Assembly (NCBI RefSeq): GCF_003289965.1
Contig: NZ_QMBQ01000002.1
Coordinates: forward strand, 496,001 to 560,000
Source: Mesorhizobium atlanticum
GTDB lineage: Bacteria > Pseudomonadota > Alphaproteobacteria > Rhizobiales > Rhizobiaceae
DNA: 64,000 bases
Reading direction: 5' to 3'
Position numbers and translations under genes: made by a program. The first letter of the stretch is position 1. Every line of letters starts with the position of its first letter. This document shows positions 9,135 to 17,418 of the stretch, in pieces. A model generated the notes under the pieces. The model searched no databases. It worked only from the letters and a program-made list of their open reading frames with translations, and had not been told where the DNA came from.

Positions 9135-9857
9135 ATGAGCGACGTGGACAACAAGCAACTCGACCGAATGCTGCAGCAGGCGTTCGCGGCATCGACGAAA
9201 ATCTACCAGGAGCGCGGCTTCCAGCGTCGTGTCGGTTTCGGCAAGCGTCCCGCGTTGGTCAGCGTCGATCTCGCCAATGCTTGGACCCGGCCCGGCAATC
9301 CTTTCACCTGCGATCAGCAGGCTATGGACAACGAGATCATCCCGGGCATGCAGAGGCTGCTGAAGGCCTGCCGTGCCAACGGCCACCCGGTTATTCACGT
9401 TACGACGGCCTACGAGATCACCGATCGCGATGCCGGTTTCACCGACATGGGCCTCTGGCACTGCAAGATCCCGATCGATGTGGTGAACCTCAAGGACAAG
9501 AATCTCTGGGCGATCGATTCCCGCATTGCGCCGGTGAAAGGCGAATACACGCTGCTCAAGAAGCGGGCGAGCTCTTTCCATGGCACCGGCTTGGCCGGCC
9601 TGCTCCGGGCAGCCGGTATCGACACCATCCTGGTAACCGGCGTCACCGCGACGGCATGCGTCCGCACCACGATCTGCGACGGGCTGGCCGACGGCTTCCG
9701 CACCATCGCCGTTCGTGAGTGCATCGGCGATCGCGTTCCGGGCGCGGTGGCGTGGAATCTCTACGACATCGACGCGAAGTTCGCCGATGTCCACAGCGTG
9801 GACGAATGCGTCGAGTATCTCAACACGGTCAACACCGCCCGCATCGCGGCGGAATGA
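9135..9857 (+). CDS. Isochorismatase-family hydrolase, N-carbamoylsarcosine amidase-like
   Basis: 240 residues. The ATG at 9135 has AGAGGA nine bases upstream; a longer frame back to 9006 has no ribosome site. The cysteine-hydrolase triad is visible: D45 (VSVDLANAW), K142/K143 (LLKKRASSFHGTGL) and C175 (VTGVTATACVRTT). These positions and spacings are close to those of N-carbamoylsarcosine amidohydrolase (Asp51, Lys144, Cys177), which releases sarcosine, CO2 and ammonia. With HyuA and HyuB directly downstream, a route from an N-substituted hydantoin through a carbamoyl amino acid to a free amino acid is the natural reading. Substrate identity is inferred; the family also contains isochorismatases and nicotinamidases. 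Confidence 0.8.
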   Translation: MSDVDNKQLDRMLQQAFAASTKIYQERGFQRRVGFGKRPALVSVDLANAWTRPGNPFTCDQQAMDNEIIPGMQRLLKACRANGHPVIHVTTAYEITDRDAGFTDMGLWHCKIPIDVVNLKDKNLWAIDSRIAPVKGEYTLLKKRASSFHGTGLAGLLRAAGIDTILVTGVTATACVRTTICDGLADGFRTIAVRECIGDRVPGAVAWNLYDIDAKFADVHSVDECVEYLNTVNTARIAAE

Positions 9858-9864
9858 CTTGGCT

Positions 9865-9886
9865 GGCGCGTCCCTCGGGACGCGCC
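9865..9886 (+). promoter_or_regulatory. Intercistronic hairpin between the amidase and hyuA
   Basis: GGCGCGTCCC-TC-GGGACGCGCC is a perfect inverted repeat seven bases after the amidase stop codon and about 20 bases before hyuA. There is no T-run, so it is more likely an mRNA-stability or partial attenuation element than a full terminator. Confidence 0.5.
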
Positions 9887-9908
9887 TTCGTCTATCGGGA
9901 GAGTGAAC

Positions 9909-11990
9909 ATGGCACGCATCGGCGTTGACGTCGGCGGAACAAATACGGACCTGGTGCTCGAATGTGCCGGAGGGGTGTTCTACCACAAGGTTCCGACGAC
10001 CTTGAAAAACCAGTCCATCGGCGTGGTCGAAGGCGTCAAGGGCATTTGCGGCCTGGCCGGGATCGAGCCGTCCGAGGTGGATGTCATCGTCCATGGGACG
10101 ACCACCGCGACCAACATCACGATAGAGCACAACGGCTCGGAAACAGGGATGCTCACGACGCGCGGCTTCCGTGACATCCTGCATATCGGGCGGCACAAGC
10201 GGCCGCACAATTTCTCGCTTCACTTCATCGTTCCATGGCAAAGCCAGCCGCTGGTGAAGCGCCGCAACCGCATCGCCATCTCCGAGCGCATCCTCCCGCC
10301 GCGCGGCGATGTCGAGACGGCGCTTGACGAGAACGAGGTGCGCGAGGCGACCAGGCTCTTCAAGAAGCGCGGCATCAACTCGGTCGTCATCGGATTCATG
10401 TTTTCGTTCCTGAACGACGCCCACGAGCGTCGCGCTAGGGACATCGTGCTCGAGGAGATGCCGGATGCCTATGTGACGCTGTCGAGCGAGGTCGCCAACG
10501 TCATGCGCGAATACGAGCGCTTCTCGACGGCGGCGATGAACTCCTATGTCGGCCCGAAAACCGCGTTCTACCTGCGCGACCTGGAATCGAAGCTGCGCGA
10601 GGCCGGCGTGTCGTCCAAGCTGCGCATCATGCAGTCGAACGGCGGCGTCTCCACCGTCGAGGCCTGCGCAACGCGCCCGGTGCGCATCCTGATGTCCGGT
10701 CCGGCTGGCGGCGTCATCGGCGGTGCCTCGGAAGGCGAGATGGCGGGCGTGAGAAACATTATCACCGTCGATATCGGCGGCACCTCAGCCGACATCAGCA
10801 CCATTCCGGACGGGCGGGTCAAGATCATGAACCCGCGCGACACCTACGTATCCGGCCATCCCGTGCTCACTCCGATGATCGATCTCGTCACCATCGGCGC
10901 CGGCGGCGGTTCGGTCGCCTATATCGACGAGGCCGGCGCCTTCAACGTTGGGCCGCGTTCGGCGGGATCAGAGCCGGGCCCCGCCTGCTACGGCCGCGGC
11001 GGCAAGGAACCTACGGTGACCGATGCCCAGATCGTGCTTGGCCGCCTCGACCCCGACCTGGTGCTGGGCGGCGACCTGAAACTCGATCCGACGCTTTCAA
11101 GGTCAGCGATCGAGGAAAGGATCGCCAAACCGCTCGGCCTGTCGGTGACGGACGCGGCGCTGGGCATTATCAAGATCATCAACAACAATATGGCGCTCGC
11201 CATCCGCTCCAATTCGGTGGCCCGCGGCATCGACCCACGTCAGTTCTCGATCTTGCCGTTCGGCGGGGCCGGGCCGTTGCACGGTGTCGCGCTGGCGGAG
11301 GCGATCTCTGCGCGAGACGTCATCGTGCCGGTGGCGCCGGGCATCACGGCGGCCGTCGGCCTGTTGAAGACCGATCTTCAATACGAGCAGACCGAGGCGG
11401 TCATCGTCGAACTCAATGCGGCGGACGAGGCCCAACTCGAGCGCATCAACCGCGCCGCCACCGCGTTGCGCGAGCGGGTCGTGGCAGACCTCGACGCGGA
11501 CGGCATCGCCCGCGACCAGCAGAAGATCGAGATCGTGGCGGAATGCCGCTATCACGGCCAGGGCTTCGAACTGCGAGCGAAGATGCCCGAAGGGCCAATC
11601 ACGCAAACCAACAAGCCGGTGATCATCACCAGCTTCCATGACCAACATCAACTCGACTACGGCTATAGCTATCGCGAGCAGGAGGTGGAACTGATCACGT
11701 TGCGCGCCATCGGCCGCGCCGCTGTGAAACGGATCGCTATCCCGAAGGTCAGGCCCACAGACGGCTCCAGCATCGACCGGGCGCTGATGTTCGTTCGGGC
11801 GACGACCTTCGACGACGGCCGGACGCTTGAGACGCCGCGCTACGATCGCATGAAGCTCTACGCAGGCGACAAGGTGAGCGGACCGGCGATTCTCGTCCAG
11901 CACGATTCAACGACCCTGGTGCCGCCCGGCTACGTCGCCGAGACGCTCGAATACGGCAACACCCGCGTCCATCGCGCCGGCGTGGCTTGA
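9909..11990 (+). CDS. hyuA: Hydantoinase/oxoprolinase family protein, subunit A
   Basis: 693 residues. The ATG at 9909 is preceded by CGGGAGA six bases upstream; an in-frame GTG at 9903 is less well placed. Motifs of the ATP-dependent hydantoinase/oxoprolinase A subunit are clear: the N-terminal phosphate-binding GVDVGGTNTD (residues 5-14), HGTTTATN (62-69), SNGGVSTVEACATRP and MSGPAGGVIGG in the central domain, and the second ATPase motif DIGGTSADIS (from 288). The C-terminal third matches the HyuA C domain. HyuA and HyuB together hydrolyse a 5-membered lactam ring (hydantoin, N-methylhydantoin or 5-oxoproline) at the cost of ATP. The stop codon at 11988 lies 17 bases before the hyuB start, so the two are translated from one message. 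Confidence 0.9.
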   Translation: MARIGVDVGGTNTDLVLECAGGVFYHKVPTTLKNQSIGVVEGVKGICGLAGIEPSEVDVIVHGTTTATNITIEHNGSETGMLTTRGFRDILHIGRHKRPHNFSLHFIVPWQSQPLVKRRNRIAISERILPPRGDVETALDENEVREATRLFKKRGINSVVIGFMFSFLNDAHERRARDIVLEEMPDAYVTLSSEVANVMREYERFSTAAMNSYVGPKTAFYLRDLESKLREAGVSSKLRIMQSNGGVSTVEACATRPVRILMSGPAGGVIGGASEGEMAGVRNIITVDIGGTSADISTIPDGRVKIMNPRDTYVSGHPVLTPMIDLVTIGAGGGSVAYIDEAGAFNVGPRSAGSEPGPACYGRGGKEPTVTDAQIVLGRLDPDLVLGGDLKLDPTLSRSAIEERIAKPLGLSVTDAALGIIKIINNNMALAIRSNSVARGIDPRQFSILPFGGAGPLHGVALAEAISARDVIVPVAPGITAAVGLLKTDLQYEQTEAVIVELNAADEAQLERINRAATALRERVVADLDADGIARDQQKIEIVAECRYHGQGFELRAKMPEGPITQTNKPVIITSFHDQHQLDYGYSYREQEVELITLRAIGRAAVKRIAIPKVRPTDGSSIDRALMFVRATTFDDGRTLETPRYDRMKLYAGDKVSGPAILVQHDSTTLVPPGYVAETLEYGNTRVHRAGVA

Positions 11991-12007
11991 GAAAACGGGA
12001 GGAAATC

Positions 12008-13810
12008 ATGATCAGTATGGCTCAGGCCGTGGCGCTCAAAGACATGCCGGCCGAAATCGATCCCATCACGCTGCAGGTCATTCGCGGGTCGTTCGAGACC
12101 ATCGCCGAAGAGATGGCGCATGTGCTCTACCGCATGTCCTTTTCCTCGATCATTCGCGAATCCGAGGATCTCGGTGCCGGCCTCTTCGACATCGAGTTCA
12201 ACACATTGTGCGAGTCGGAATCGACACCGATGCATATCGGCTCGATCCCAGGCTACCTGCGCGGTATCCAGGCAACGCTAGAGGATGGCGAGTGGTACGA
12301 AGGAGACGTAGTCGTCCACAATCATCCCTATCACGGCTCCAGCCACACCCCCGATCTCGCAATCGTGGTGCCTGTCTTTTGGCATGGGCGGCTGGTCGGT
12401 TTTGCCGGCAACACTGCGCACCATGTCGACATCGGGGCCGCGACGCCCGGCCTCATCATCGATGTGCCGGACGTCTTTGCCGAGGGCATGCTGTTTGCCG
12501 GCACCAAGCTTTATCGCAAGGGCCAGCCCAACAATGCCATGTGGAACTTCATCCGCCACAACAGCCGTGCGGCCCAGCAACTGGTGAGCGACATTGAGGC
12601 CCAGGTCGCTTCGGCCAGGCTTGGCGCGAAGCGCTTCGTCGAGCTGATCGAGAAATTCGGCGAAGAGACGGTCTTCCAGGCGGCCAACCAGCTGATGGAC
12701 TATGCCGAGCGCATGATGCGCCAGCGCATCCGTGACATTCCGGACGGCGAATATACGGCCGAGGGCTGGCTCGACGACGACGGGCGCAACCGCGACCAGC
12801 GCTTGAAGGTCAAGGTCACCGTGCGGGTCAGGGGCGACGAACTCGACGTGGATCTCACTGGCTCAGCCGACCAGACGCCGACGGCCTACAACGTGCCGTT
12901 CGAAGGCTCGACCAAAGTCGCCGCCTACGCGGCGTTCCGCAAGCTGCTGCTCGACGCCTACACGTCCGACATGCGGGTGCCCTCCAACGAAGGTTCATTC
13001 CGGCCGATCAACGTGATCGCGCCGCTGGGCTCCATCTTCAACCCGAAGCCGCCGGCATCTGCGGAGGCACGCTTCACCCAGTGCAATCGCATGATCGACC
13101 TGATCATCCGTTCGCTGGCGCCCGTCATGCCGGATACCGTGATTGCCGGAAGCTCGGCGTCGATCTCGTTCGCCGCCTATTCGGGCGTGCGTCCGAGCGG
13201 CGACTACTGGGTGTTTCTCGAAGTGAACGAGGGAGCCTATGGCGGTCGCCCGCGCTCGGATGGCCCCGACAGCATCGACAACCTGATGGCCAACACGCGC
13301 AACAATCCGCTCGAAGACCTGGCGATGCATATCCCGATGATCTGCGATCGCTACGAGTTGCGCGACGACGTGCCACCCGGCGCCGGGGAGTTCAGGGGAG
13401 GGCTCGGCGTGGTCAAGGCGCAGCGCGTGCTGACCGACGGCTTCATCACGCATGAATCGGAACGTCACAAGGATGCGCCCTGGGGCATCTTTGGCGGCAC
13501 CGACGGCGCGGTCGGCAAGTGTCTGATCTACAACGCCTCGGCACCGGGCGCCGCCCGCGAGATGCATTCAAAGTTCTCCGGGTTGGCCGTCAAGGCCAAC
13601 GACATCATGGCCTACTACAGCCCCAATGGCGGCGGTTACGGATCGCCGCTGAAGCGGCCTGCCCAGAAGGTGCTCGAGGACGTGCTCGACGGCTTCTATT
13701 CGGCGGAGCATGCGCGCGATGTCTATGGCGTCATAGTCGATGTCGAGCAGGAAACGCTCGATGTCGAGGCGACTGCCAAGGCGCGAGCGGCGCTCGCAAA
13801 GGTCTCATAA
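12008..13810 (+). CDS. hyuB: Hydantoinase/oxoprolinase family protein, subunit B
   Basis: 600 residues. The ATG at 12008 has CGGGAGGA four bases upstream. The protein begins with the B-subunit signature EIDPITLQVIRGSFETIAEEM and continues with YRMSFSSIIRESEDLGAGLFD, VVHNHPYHGSSHTPDLAIVVP and NTAHHVDIGAATPG, all typical of the HyuB family. The C-terminal part (GGLGVVKAQRVLTDGFITHESERHK and SPNGGGYGSPL) is complete, so the length is normal for the family. It works with HyuA just upstream. Together with the isochorismatase-type amidase the operon fits the N-methylhydantoin branch of creatinine breakdown, but acetone carboxylase-like and oxoprolinase relatives look similar and cannot be excluded by sequence alone. 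Confidence 0.9.
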   Translation: MISMAQAVALKDMPAEIDPITLQVIRGSFETIAEEMAHVLYRMSFSSIIRESEDLGAGLFDIEFNTLCESESTPMHIGSIPGYLRGIQATLEDGEWYEGDVVVHNHPYHGSSHTPDLAIVVPVFWHGRLVGFAGNTAHHVDIGAATPGLIIDVPDVFAEGMLFAGTKLYRKGQPNNAMWNFIRHNSRAAQQLVSDIEAQVASARLGAKRFVELIEKFGEETVFQAANQLMDYAERMMRQRIRDIPDGEYTAEGWLDDDGRNRDQRLKVKVTVRVRGDELDVDLTGSADQTPTAYNVPFEGSTKVAAYAAFRKLLLDAYTSDMRVPSNEGSFRPINVIAPLGSIFNPKPPASAEARFTQCNRMIDLIIRSLAPVMPDTVIAGSSASISFAAYSGVRPSGDYWVFLEVNEGAYGGRPRSDGPDSIDNLMANTRNNPLEDLAMHIPMICDRYELRDDVPPGAGEFRGGLGVVKAQRVLTDGFITHESERHKDAPWGIFGGTDGAVGKCLIYNASAPGAAREMHSKFSGLAVKANDIMAYYSPNGGGYGSPLKRPAQKVLEDVLDGFYSAEHARDVYGVIVDVEQETLDVEATAKARAALAKVS

Positions 13811-13829
13811 CACTCGCGAATTGACTCTT

Positions 13830-13849
13830 GGGCGTTCTGGAAGACGCCC
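13830..13849 (+). promoter_or_regulatory. Intercistronic hairpin between hyuB and the transporter
   Basis: GGGCGT-TCTGGAAG-ACGCCC, a 6-bp stem in the 68-bp gap after hyuB, without a T-run. It is the second such hairpin in this operon (the other is at 9865) and may set relative mRNA levels. Confidence 0.4.
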
Positions 13850-13878
13850 GTAATCCACGACAACAACGGGAGGAGAGC

Positions 13879-15183
13879 ATGTTCGAGACTACAGCAAACA
13901 GCGCTGGCATGAGCGCGAGGGACGTACGTTACGCGACCTGGGTGACCCTTTTCGCGTGGGTCTTCGCGGTCTACGACTTCATCTTGTTCGGGACGTTGCT
14001 TCCGGAGATTGGCAGGCACGAGGGCTGGAGCACTGCCTTTCAGGCGGAGCTCGCGACATGGATCGCCGTCGGCACCGCTGTCATCGCACTGCTGGTTGGA
14101 CCCGCCGTGGACCGTATGGGTCGCCGAAACGGAATAATCCTGACCGTCTCCGGTGCCGCCATCTGCTCGGCTCTTACGGCCATCGGCGGCGGTTTCGGCA
14201 GCCTGGTCCTGGTGCTGATCCGCTCGCTCGGCGGTTTTGGCTATGCCGAGCAGACGGTGAACGCTACCTACCTAAGCGAACTCTATGCTTCGGCGGCTCC
14301 CAGCGTCGCGCGGCGCCGGGGTTTCCTGTATAGCCTCGTGCAGGGGGGCTGGCCGATCGGCGCTCTTCTGGCCGCCGCATTAACAGCAATTCTCCTGCCG
14401 TTTATCGGCTGGCAGGGATGCTTCATCTTTGCTGCGCTACCTTCGTTGATCATCGTTGTCTTTGCGCGCAAACTGAAGGAAAGCCCGCAGTTCCTGGCGC
14501 AGCAGCTCAAGCGCGGCCGGGCCACGGCTCACGATCGGGATCAGCACGGGCTGCGGGCGACGCTGCAGGGCTCGACGCGGCGGACGACTCTGGTGCTTGG
14601 GGCGGCATTCCTGCTCAATTGGTTTGCCATCCAGGTGTTCAGCGTGCTGGGCACAACCGTGATCACCGACGTTCATCATGTCTCGTTCGAGAGCTCGCTG
14701 GTTGTTCTCATTCTTTCCAATCTTGTCGGCTATATCGGCTATCTTGCCTTTGGTTTCCTCGGTGACCGCATTGGCCGGCGCAATGCGATTGCATTGGGTT
14801 GGACTATCGCCGGCCTATTGTTCACTGGCATGCTCTATGCGCCTCATAGCCTCGGTCCCGTAATGGTGCTGTACAGCCTTGGCCTGTTCTTTCTAATCGG
14901 TCCTTACGCCGCGCTGCTTTTCTTCATCGGCGAGAGCTTCCCGACGACCATCAGGGCCACCGGAGGAGCGCTCGTTGCGGCGATGGGACCGATCGGCGCC
15001 ATTCTGGCAGGACTGGGTGCGACTTATCTCCTGAACGCCGGATCGACGTGGCAGCTTGCCGCGCTCTGTTTCGGAGCCGTGCCCTGCTTCGTGTCCGGAC
15101 TGTTGATTTGCGGTGCGCCGACGGTCAATGAAGAGGATGTCCGAGAAGCCGAACTTGGCGGCGCGACAAGGACCTTGGCTTGA
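13879..15183 (+). CDS. MFS transporter, sugar/aromatic-acid symporter type
   Basis: 434 residues, ATG at 13879 with CGGGAGGAGA upstream. Hydrophobic segments are spaced as 12 transmembrane helices with a central hydrophilic loop around residues 205-235. The MFS loop motif appears as VGPAVDRMGRRNG after helix 2 and again as FGFLGDRIGRRNA after helix 8; the signature region RSLGGFGYAEQTVNATYLSELY is seen between helices 4 and 5. It closes the amidase-hyuA-hyuB operon and probably imports the hydantoin-type substrate by proton symport. The substrate is inferred from context only. Confidence 0.87.
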   Translation: MFETTANSAGMSARDVRYATWVTLFAWVFAVYDFILFGTLLPEIGRHEGWSTAFQAELATWIAVGTAVIALLVGPAVDRMGRRNGIILTVSGAAICSALTAIGGGFGSLVLVLIRSLGGFGYAEQTVNATYLSELYASAAPSVARRRGFLYSLVQGGWPIGALLAAALTAILLPFIGWQGCFIFAALPSLIIVVFARKLKESPQFLAQQLKRGRATAHDRDQHGLRATLQGSTRRTTLVLGAAFLLNWFAIQVFSVLGTTVITDVHHVSFESSLVVLILSNLVGYIGYLAFGFLGDRIGRRNAIALGWTIAGLLFTGMLYAPHSLGPVMVLYSLGLFFLIGPYAALLFFIGESFPTTIRATGGALVAAMGPIGAILAGLGATYLLNAGSTWQLAALCFGAVPCFVSGLLICGAPTVNEEDVREAELGGATRTLA

Positions 15184-15254
15184 TGCGCCAATGATCCTGC
15201 CAGGCTGACGGCCTGTCGGGTCGACCTGCTTGTCTTACTGCCGAAGGGCAAGAA

Positions 15255-15289
15255 AATGCCGGGAGGGGAAGCCGACCCATCCCGGCATT
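15255..15289 (+). terminator. Hairpin at the end of the hyu operon
   Basis: AATGCCGGGA and TCCCGGCATT form a perfect 10-bp stem with a 15-nt loop, 72 bases after the transporter stop codon. The trailing T-run is poor (CGCTGATTGTT), so termination is likely but not certain. Confidence 0.55.
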
Positions 15290-15437
15290 CGCTGATTGTT
15301 AGCTCATGGCAGCGTTAAGCCACTCCCCACGATCCGGCTTGTGAAGCGATTGAATATGTGGAGATAGCTGCATTGCATGAGCGACCCCGCCAATCGCCTT
15401 ATGCAGCGCATCGCCGCCGCTGAGAGTTCAGAAAAGA

Positions 15438-16418
15438 ATGGCCAAGAAGTTTGCGTTTCTGCTGGTTCGCGACTTCACCCTGTCGCCGCTTTCGCTCTTC
15501 ATCGACACGCTGCGCCTGGCGGGCGATGAGGGCGACCGCAGCCGCAGGGTGGAATTCGACTGGCAGATCGTCGGCGAACGCGGCCTGCCGATCCGGGCGA
15601 GCTGTGGCGTCGAATTGCTGCCGACCAAGGCGATCGGCAATCCGGAGGATTTCGATAACGTCGTCGTGGTCGGCGGCCTGCTCGACACCAACCGCAGCTT
15701 GAGTTCGGAAAAGGAGGCCTTCCTTCTGCGGGCCGTCGAAAAGGGCGTCCCCGTAACCGCGCTCTGCACCGGAAGCTTCGTGCTCGCGCGCTACGGGTTG
15801 CTGGACGGCTACAGCGCCGCCGTCAGTTGGTTCCACATCAAGGACTTTCGGGCCGAGTTCCCCGACGTGAACGCGCATGCGGACAGTCTGTTTTCCGTCG
15901 ACCGCGGGCGCGCGACATGCGCCGGCGGCACGGGTGCTGCCGACCTCGCCGGCTATTTCGTGTCGCAATTCATCGGCCAGAAGGCGGCGGAAAAGGCCGC
16001 CAAGATCCTGGTGCTGGATCGCATCCGCAACATCAGGGACGTGCAGCCGGTCGGCGACCTGTTTCCTGAAGCCGCGAGCCGCGCGGTGAAGCGGGCCTTG
16101 CTCTTGATGGAAAGCAATCTCCAGGAGAAGGTGTCGGTCAGCGAGATCGCCAGCCGCCTGAATTGCTCGCGGCGCCAGCTAGAGCGTCTTTTCGCGACCG
16201 AACTGGGCACCAGCCCAATGGCCGCCTACCTGGCGCTGCGGGTGCATTACGCAAAGTCGCTGCTAGAAGACAGCGATCTGCAGATAGGAGACATCGCCTA
16301 CAGATGCGGCTTCGAAAATGCCGGGCATTTCAGCCGGGTGTTCCGCCAGCATACCGGCATCACGCCGACCCGTCTCAGGCATCCGAGCCGATCCGTCATC
16401 AGCCCTCTCGACACGTAA
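15438..16418 (+). CDS. GlxA-family AraC-type transcriptional regulator (DJ-1/PfpI sensor domain)
   Basis: 326 residues. Residues 1 to about 185 form a DJ-1/PfpI (class I glutamine amidotransferase-like) domain, with VVVVGGLLD and the nucleophile-elbow-like ALCTGSFVLARYGLLDG, then GGTGAADLAGYFV. The last 100 residues hold two AraC helix-turn-helix units: VSVSEIASRLNCSRRQLERLF and LQIGDIAYRCGFENAGHFSRVFR. This architecture is that of GlxA/FtrA/CdhR regulators, often controllers of amino-acid-derivative or quaternary-amine catabolism. It follows the hydantoinase operon after a hairpin and about 250 bases, so it may have its own promoter and co-regulate the operon with the LysR protein; that link is inference. 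Confidence 0.88.
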   Translation: MAKKFAFLLVRDFTLSPLSLFIDTLRLAGDEGDRSRRVEFDWQIVGERGLPIRASCGVELLPTKAIGNPEDFDNVVVVGGLLDTNRSLSSEKEAFLLRAVEKGVPVTALCTGSFVLARYGLLDGYSAAVSWFHIKDFRAEFPDVNAHADSLFSVDRGRATCAGGTGAADLAGYFVSQFIGQKAAEKAAKILVLDRIRNIRDVQPVGDLFPEAASRAVKRALLLMESNLQEKVSVSEIASRLNCSRRQLERLFATELGTSPMAAYLALRVHYAKSLLEDSDLQIGDIAYRCGFENAGHFSRVFRQHTGITPTRLRHPSRSVISPLDT

Positions 16419-16880
16419 TTTTCAAGTTCATCTCTGCTGGAGAGCGACGAGTCTTCAGATCGCTGCGTCTGACGCAATGCGGTTGGCGCCGTGCCGGATG
16501 CATCCGTCCGCTTTCTACCGGTCCCGCCGACAACGGACAGTCTGCCTGCGGCTCAGGACATTAAGTCTCAAAAAGGCAGCGGCCCCATGCCCTCCGTTAC
16601 TTTGGATGGCCTGAAGATGTGCGCGGTGTTAAAAGGCGCGGCTTAACGCGCGCCTTTAAAGGTAAGTGCTTGTTTTTGTTGTAAGCCGCTGCCGGCCGCT
16701 TGCATTCAAGGATCAGGGCGAAGACAGGCGGGCCGTCCTTTGCATTGCCATTCCTTAGGGGTACCGGAAGCTTTCCACAGCCAAAGAGGGGCCATCCCGT
16801 TCGCCCGTAGCTGGGTGTTCGGAGACGACACCGTCAATACAGCGCCGCACTGGGTTGTCTGAGAGACTCTGCGAGGGTTT
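16419..16880. other. Non-coding stretch
   Basis: No frame here has both a ribosome site and a recognisable product. It contains the palindrome at 16632-16657 and leads into the tRNA fragment at 16881. Confidence 0.5.
16632..16657 (+). terminator. Palindromic hairpin, probable terminator of the GlxA-type regulator
   Basis: AAAGGCGCG-GCTTAACG-CGCGCCTTT is a perfect 9-bp inverted repeat with A residues before and TTT at the end of the stem, the form of a bidirectional terminator. It lies 214 bases after the regulator stop. Confidence 0.5.
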
Positions 16881-16908
16881 GCAGTTTCAAAGCCGGTCCC
16901 CGCAACCA
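16881..16908 (+). pseudogene. tRNA 3'-end fragment, second copy
   Basis: TTTCAAAGCCGGTCCCCGCAACCA is the T arm, acceptor strand and CCA end of an initiator-tRNA-like gene. No 5' half is found upstream. It shares GTCCCCGCAACCA exactly with the fragment at 7832-7856 in the same orientation. Similarity continues through CATAAATC into a terminator hairpin. The two copies bracket the hydantoinase cluster. Confidence 0.55.
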
Positions 16909-16926
16909 CTTTCTTCATAAATCCAT

Positions 16927-16961
16927 AACCGCCCCAATCTGATCAATCGGGGCGGTTCTTT
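16927..16961 (+). terminator. Rho-independent terminator after the second tRNA fragment
   Basis: AACCGCCCC and GGGGCGGTT pair perfectly over 9 bp around a 13-nt loop, followed by CTTTGCGTTT. Confidence 0.7.
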
Positions 16962-17418
16962 GCGTTTGCGAGACGCCGCGTACGGTGGCGCAAACCGAAG
17001 CCAACGCGCGTGTCATCGAGACCATCGGCAAGATCGCTTGGCGTGCCGCCGATTGATGTTGTTCTGGGGTTTGTCGGGCAAACAGTATGCGGCGGCCCTC
17101 GACGGCTATGATCTTCATTTTGACAGACGCTGGAACATCGTCGAACGTGCGGTCACCTATTGCGCTACATCTCCTGCCCTCGGCGTCCCTGAAAGCTTCC
17201 ATGTAGAAGACCCCAACGTCCTACTGGAACTCGTCATTGTCACGTACGAGCTGCCGGAAGCACTTTGAGATTTTTGCACGGCTGCGGATCTCGCTTCGCG
17301 CAGTTGGCTCAAGGCGACGGACGAAAGCCTCGTCCTTCAATGTTGCCGATAGTTATGTTAGGTTCTGAGTTGCCAATGCGCGCGTAAGACCCATTCGTCT
17401 GCAGAGTCGGAGCCCGCG
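16962..17418. other. Non-coding or decayed stretch
   Basis: A short frame from about 16986 reads VAQTEANARVIETIGKIAWR before a stop and looks like a protein tail, but I cannot assign it. Other short frames on both strands are unconvincing. This separates the tRNA-fragment-bounded block from the Fe-S protein gene. Confidence 0.35.

Noticed and set aside
9027..10424. 465-codon open frame on the minus strand
   Set aside because: It lies antisense to the amidase and hyuA, whose motifs are certain; long antisense frames are common in high-GC DNA, and it has no recognisable domain.
11103..11903. 266-codon frame on the minus strand
   Set aside because: Antisense shadow of hyuA.
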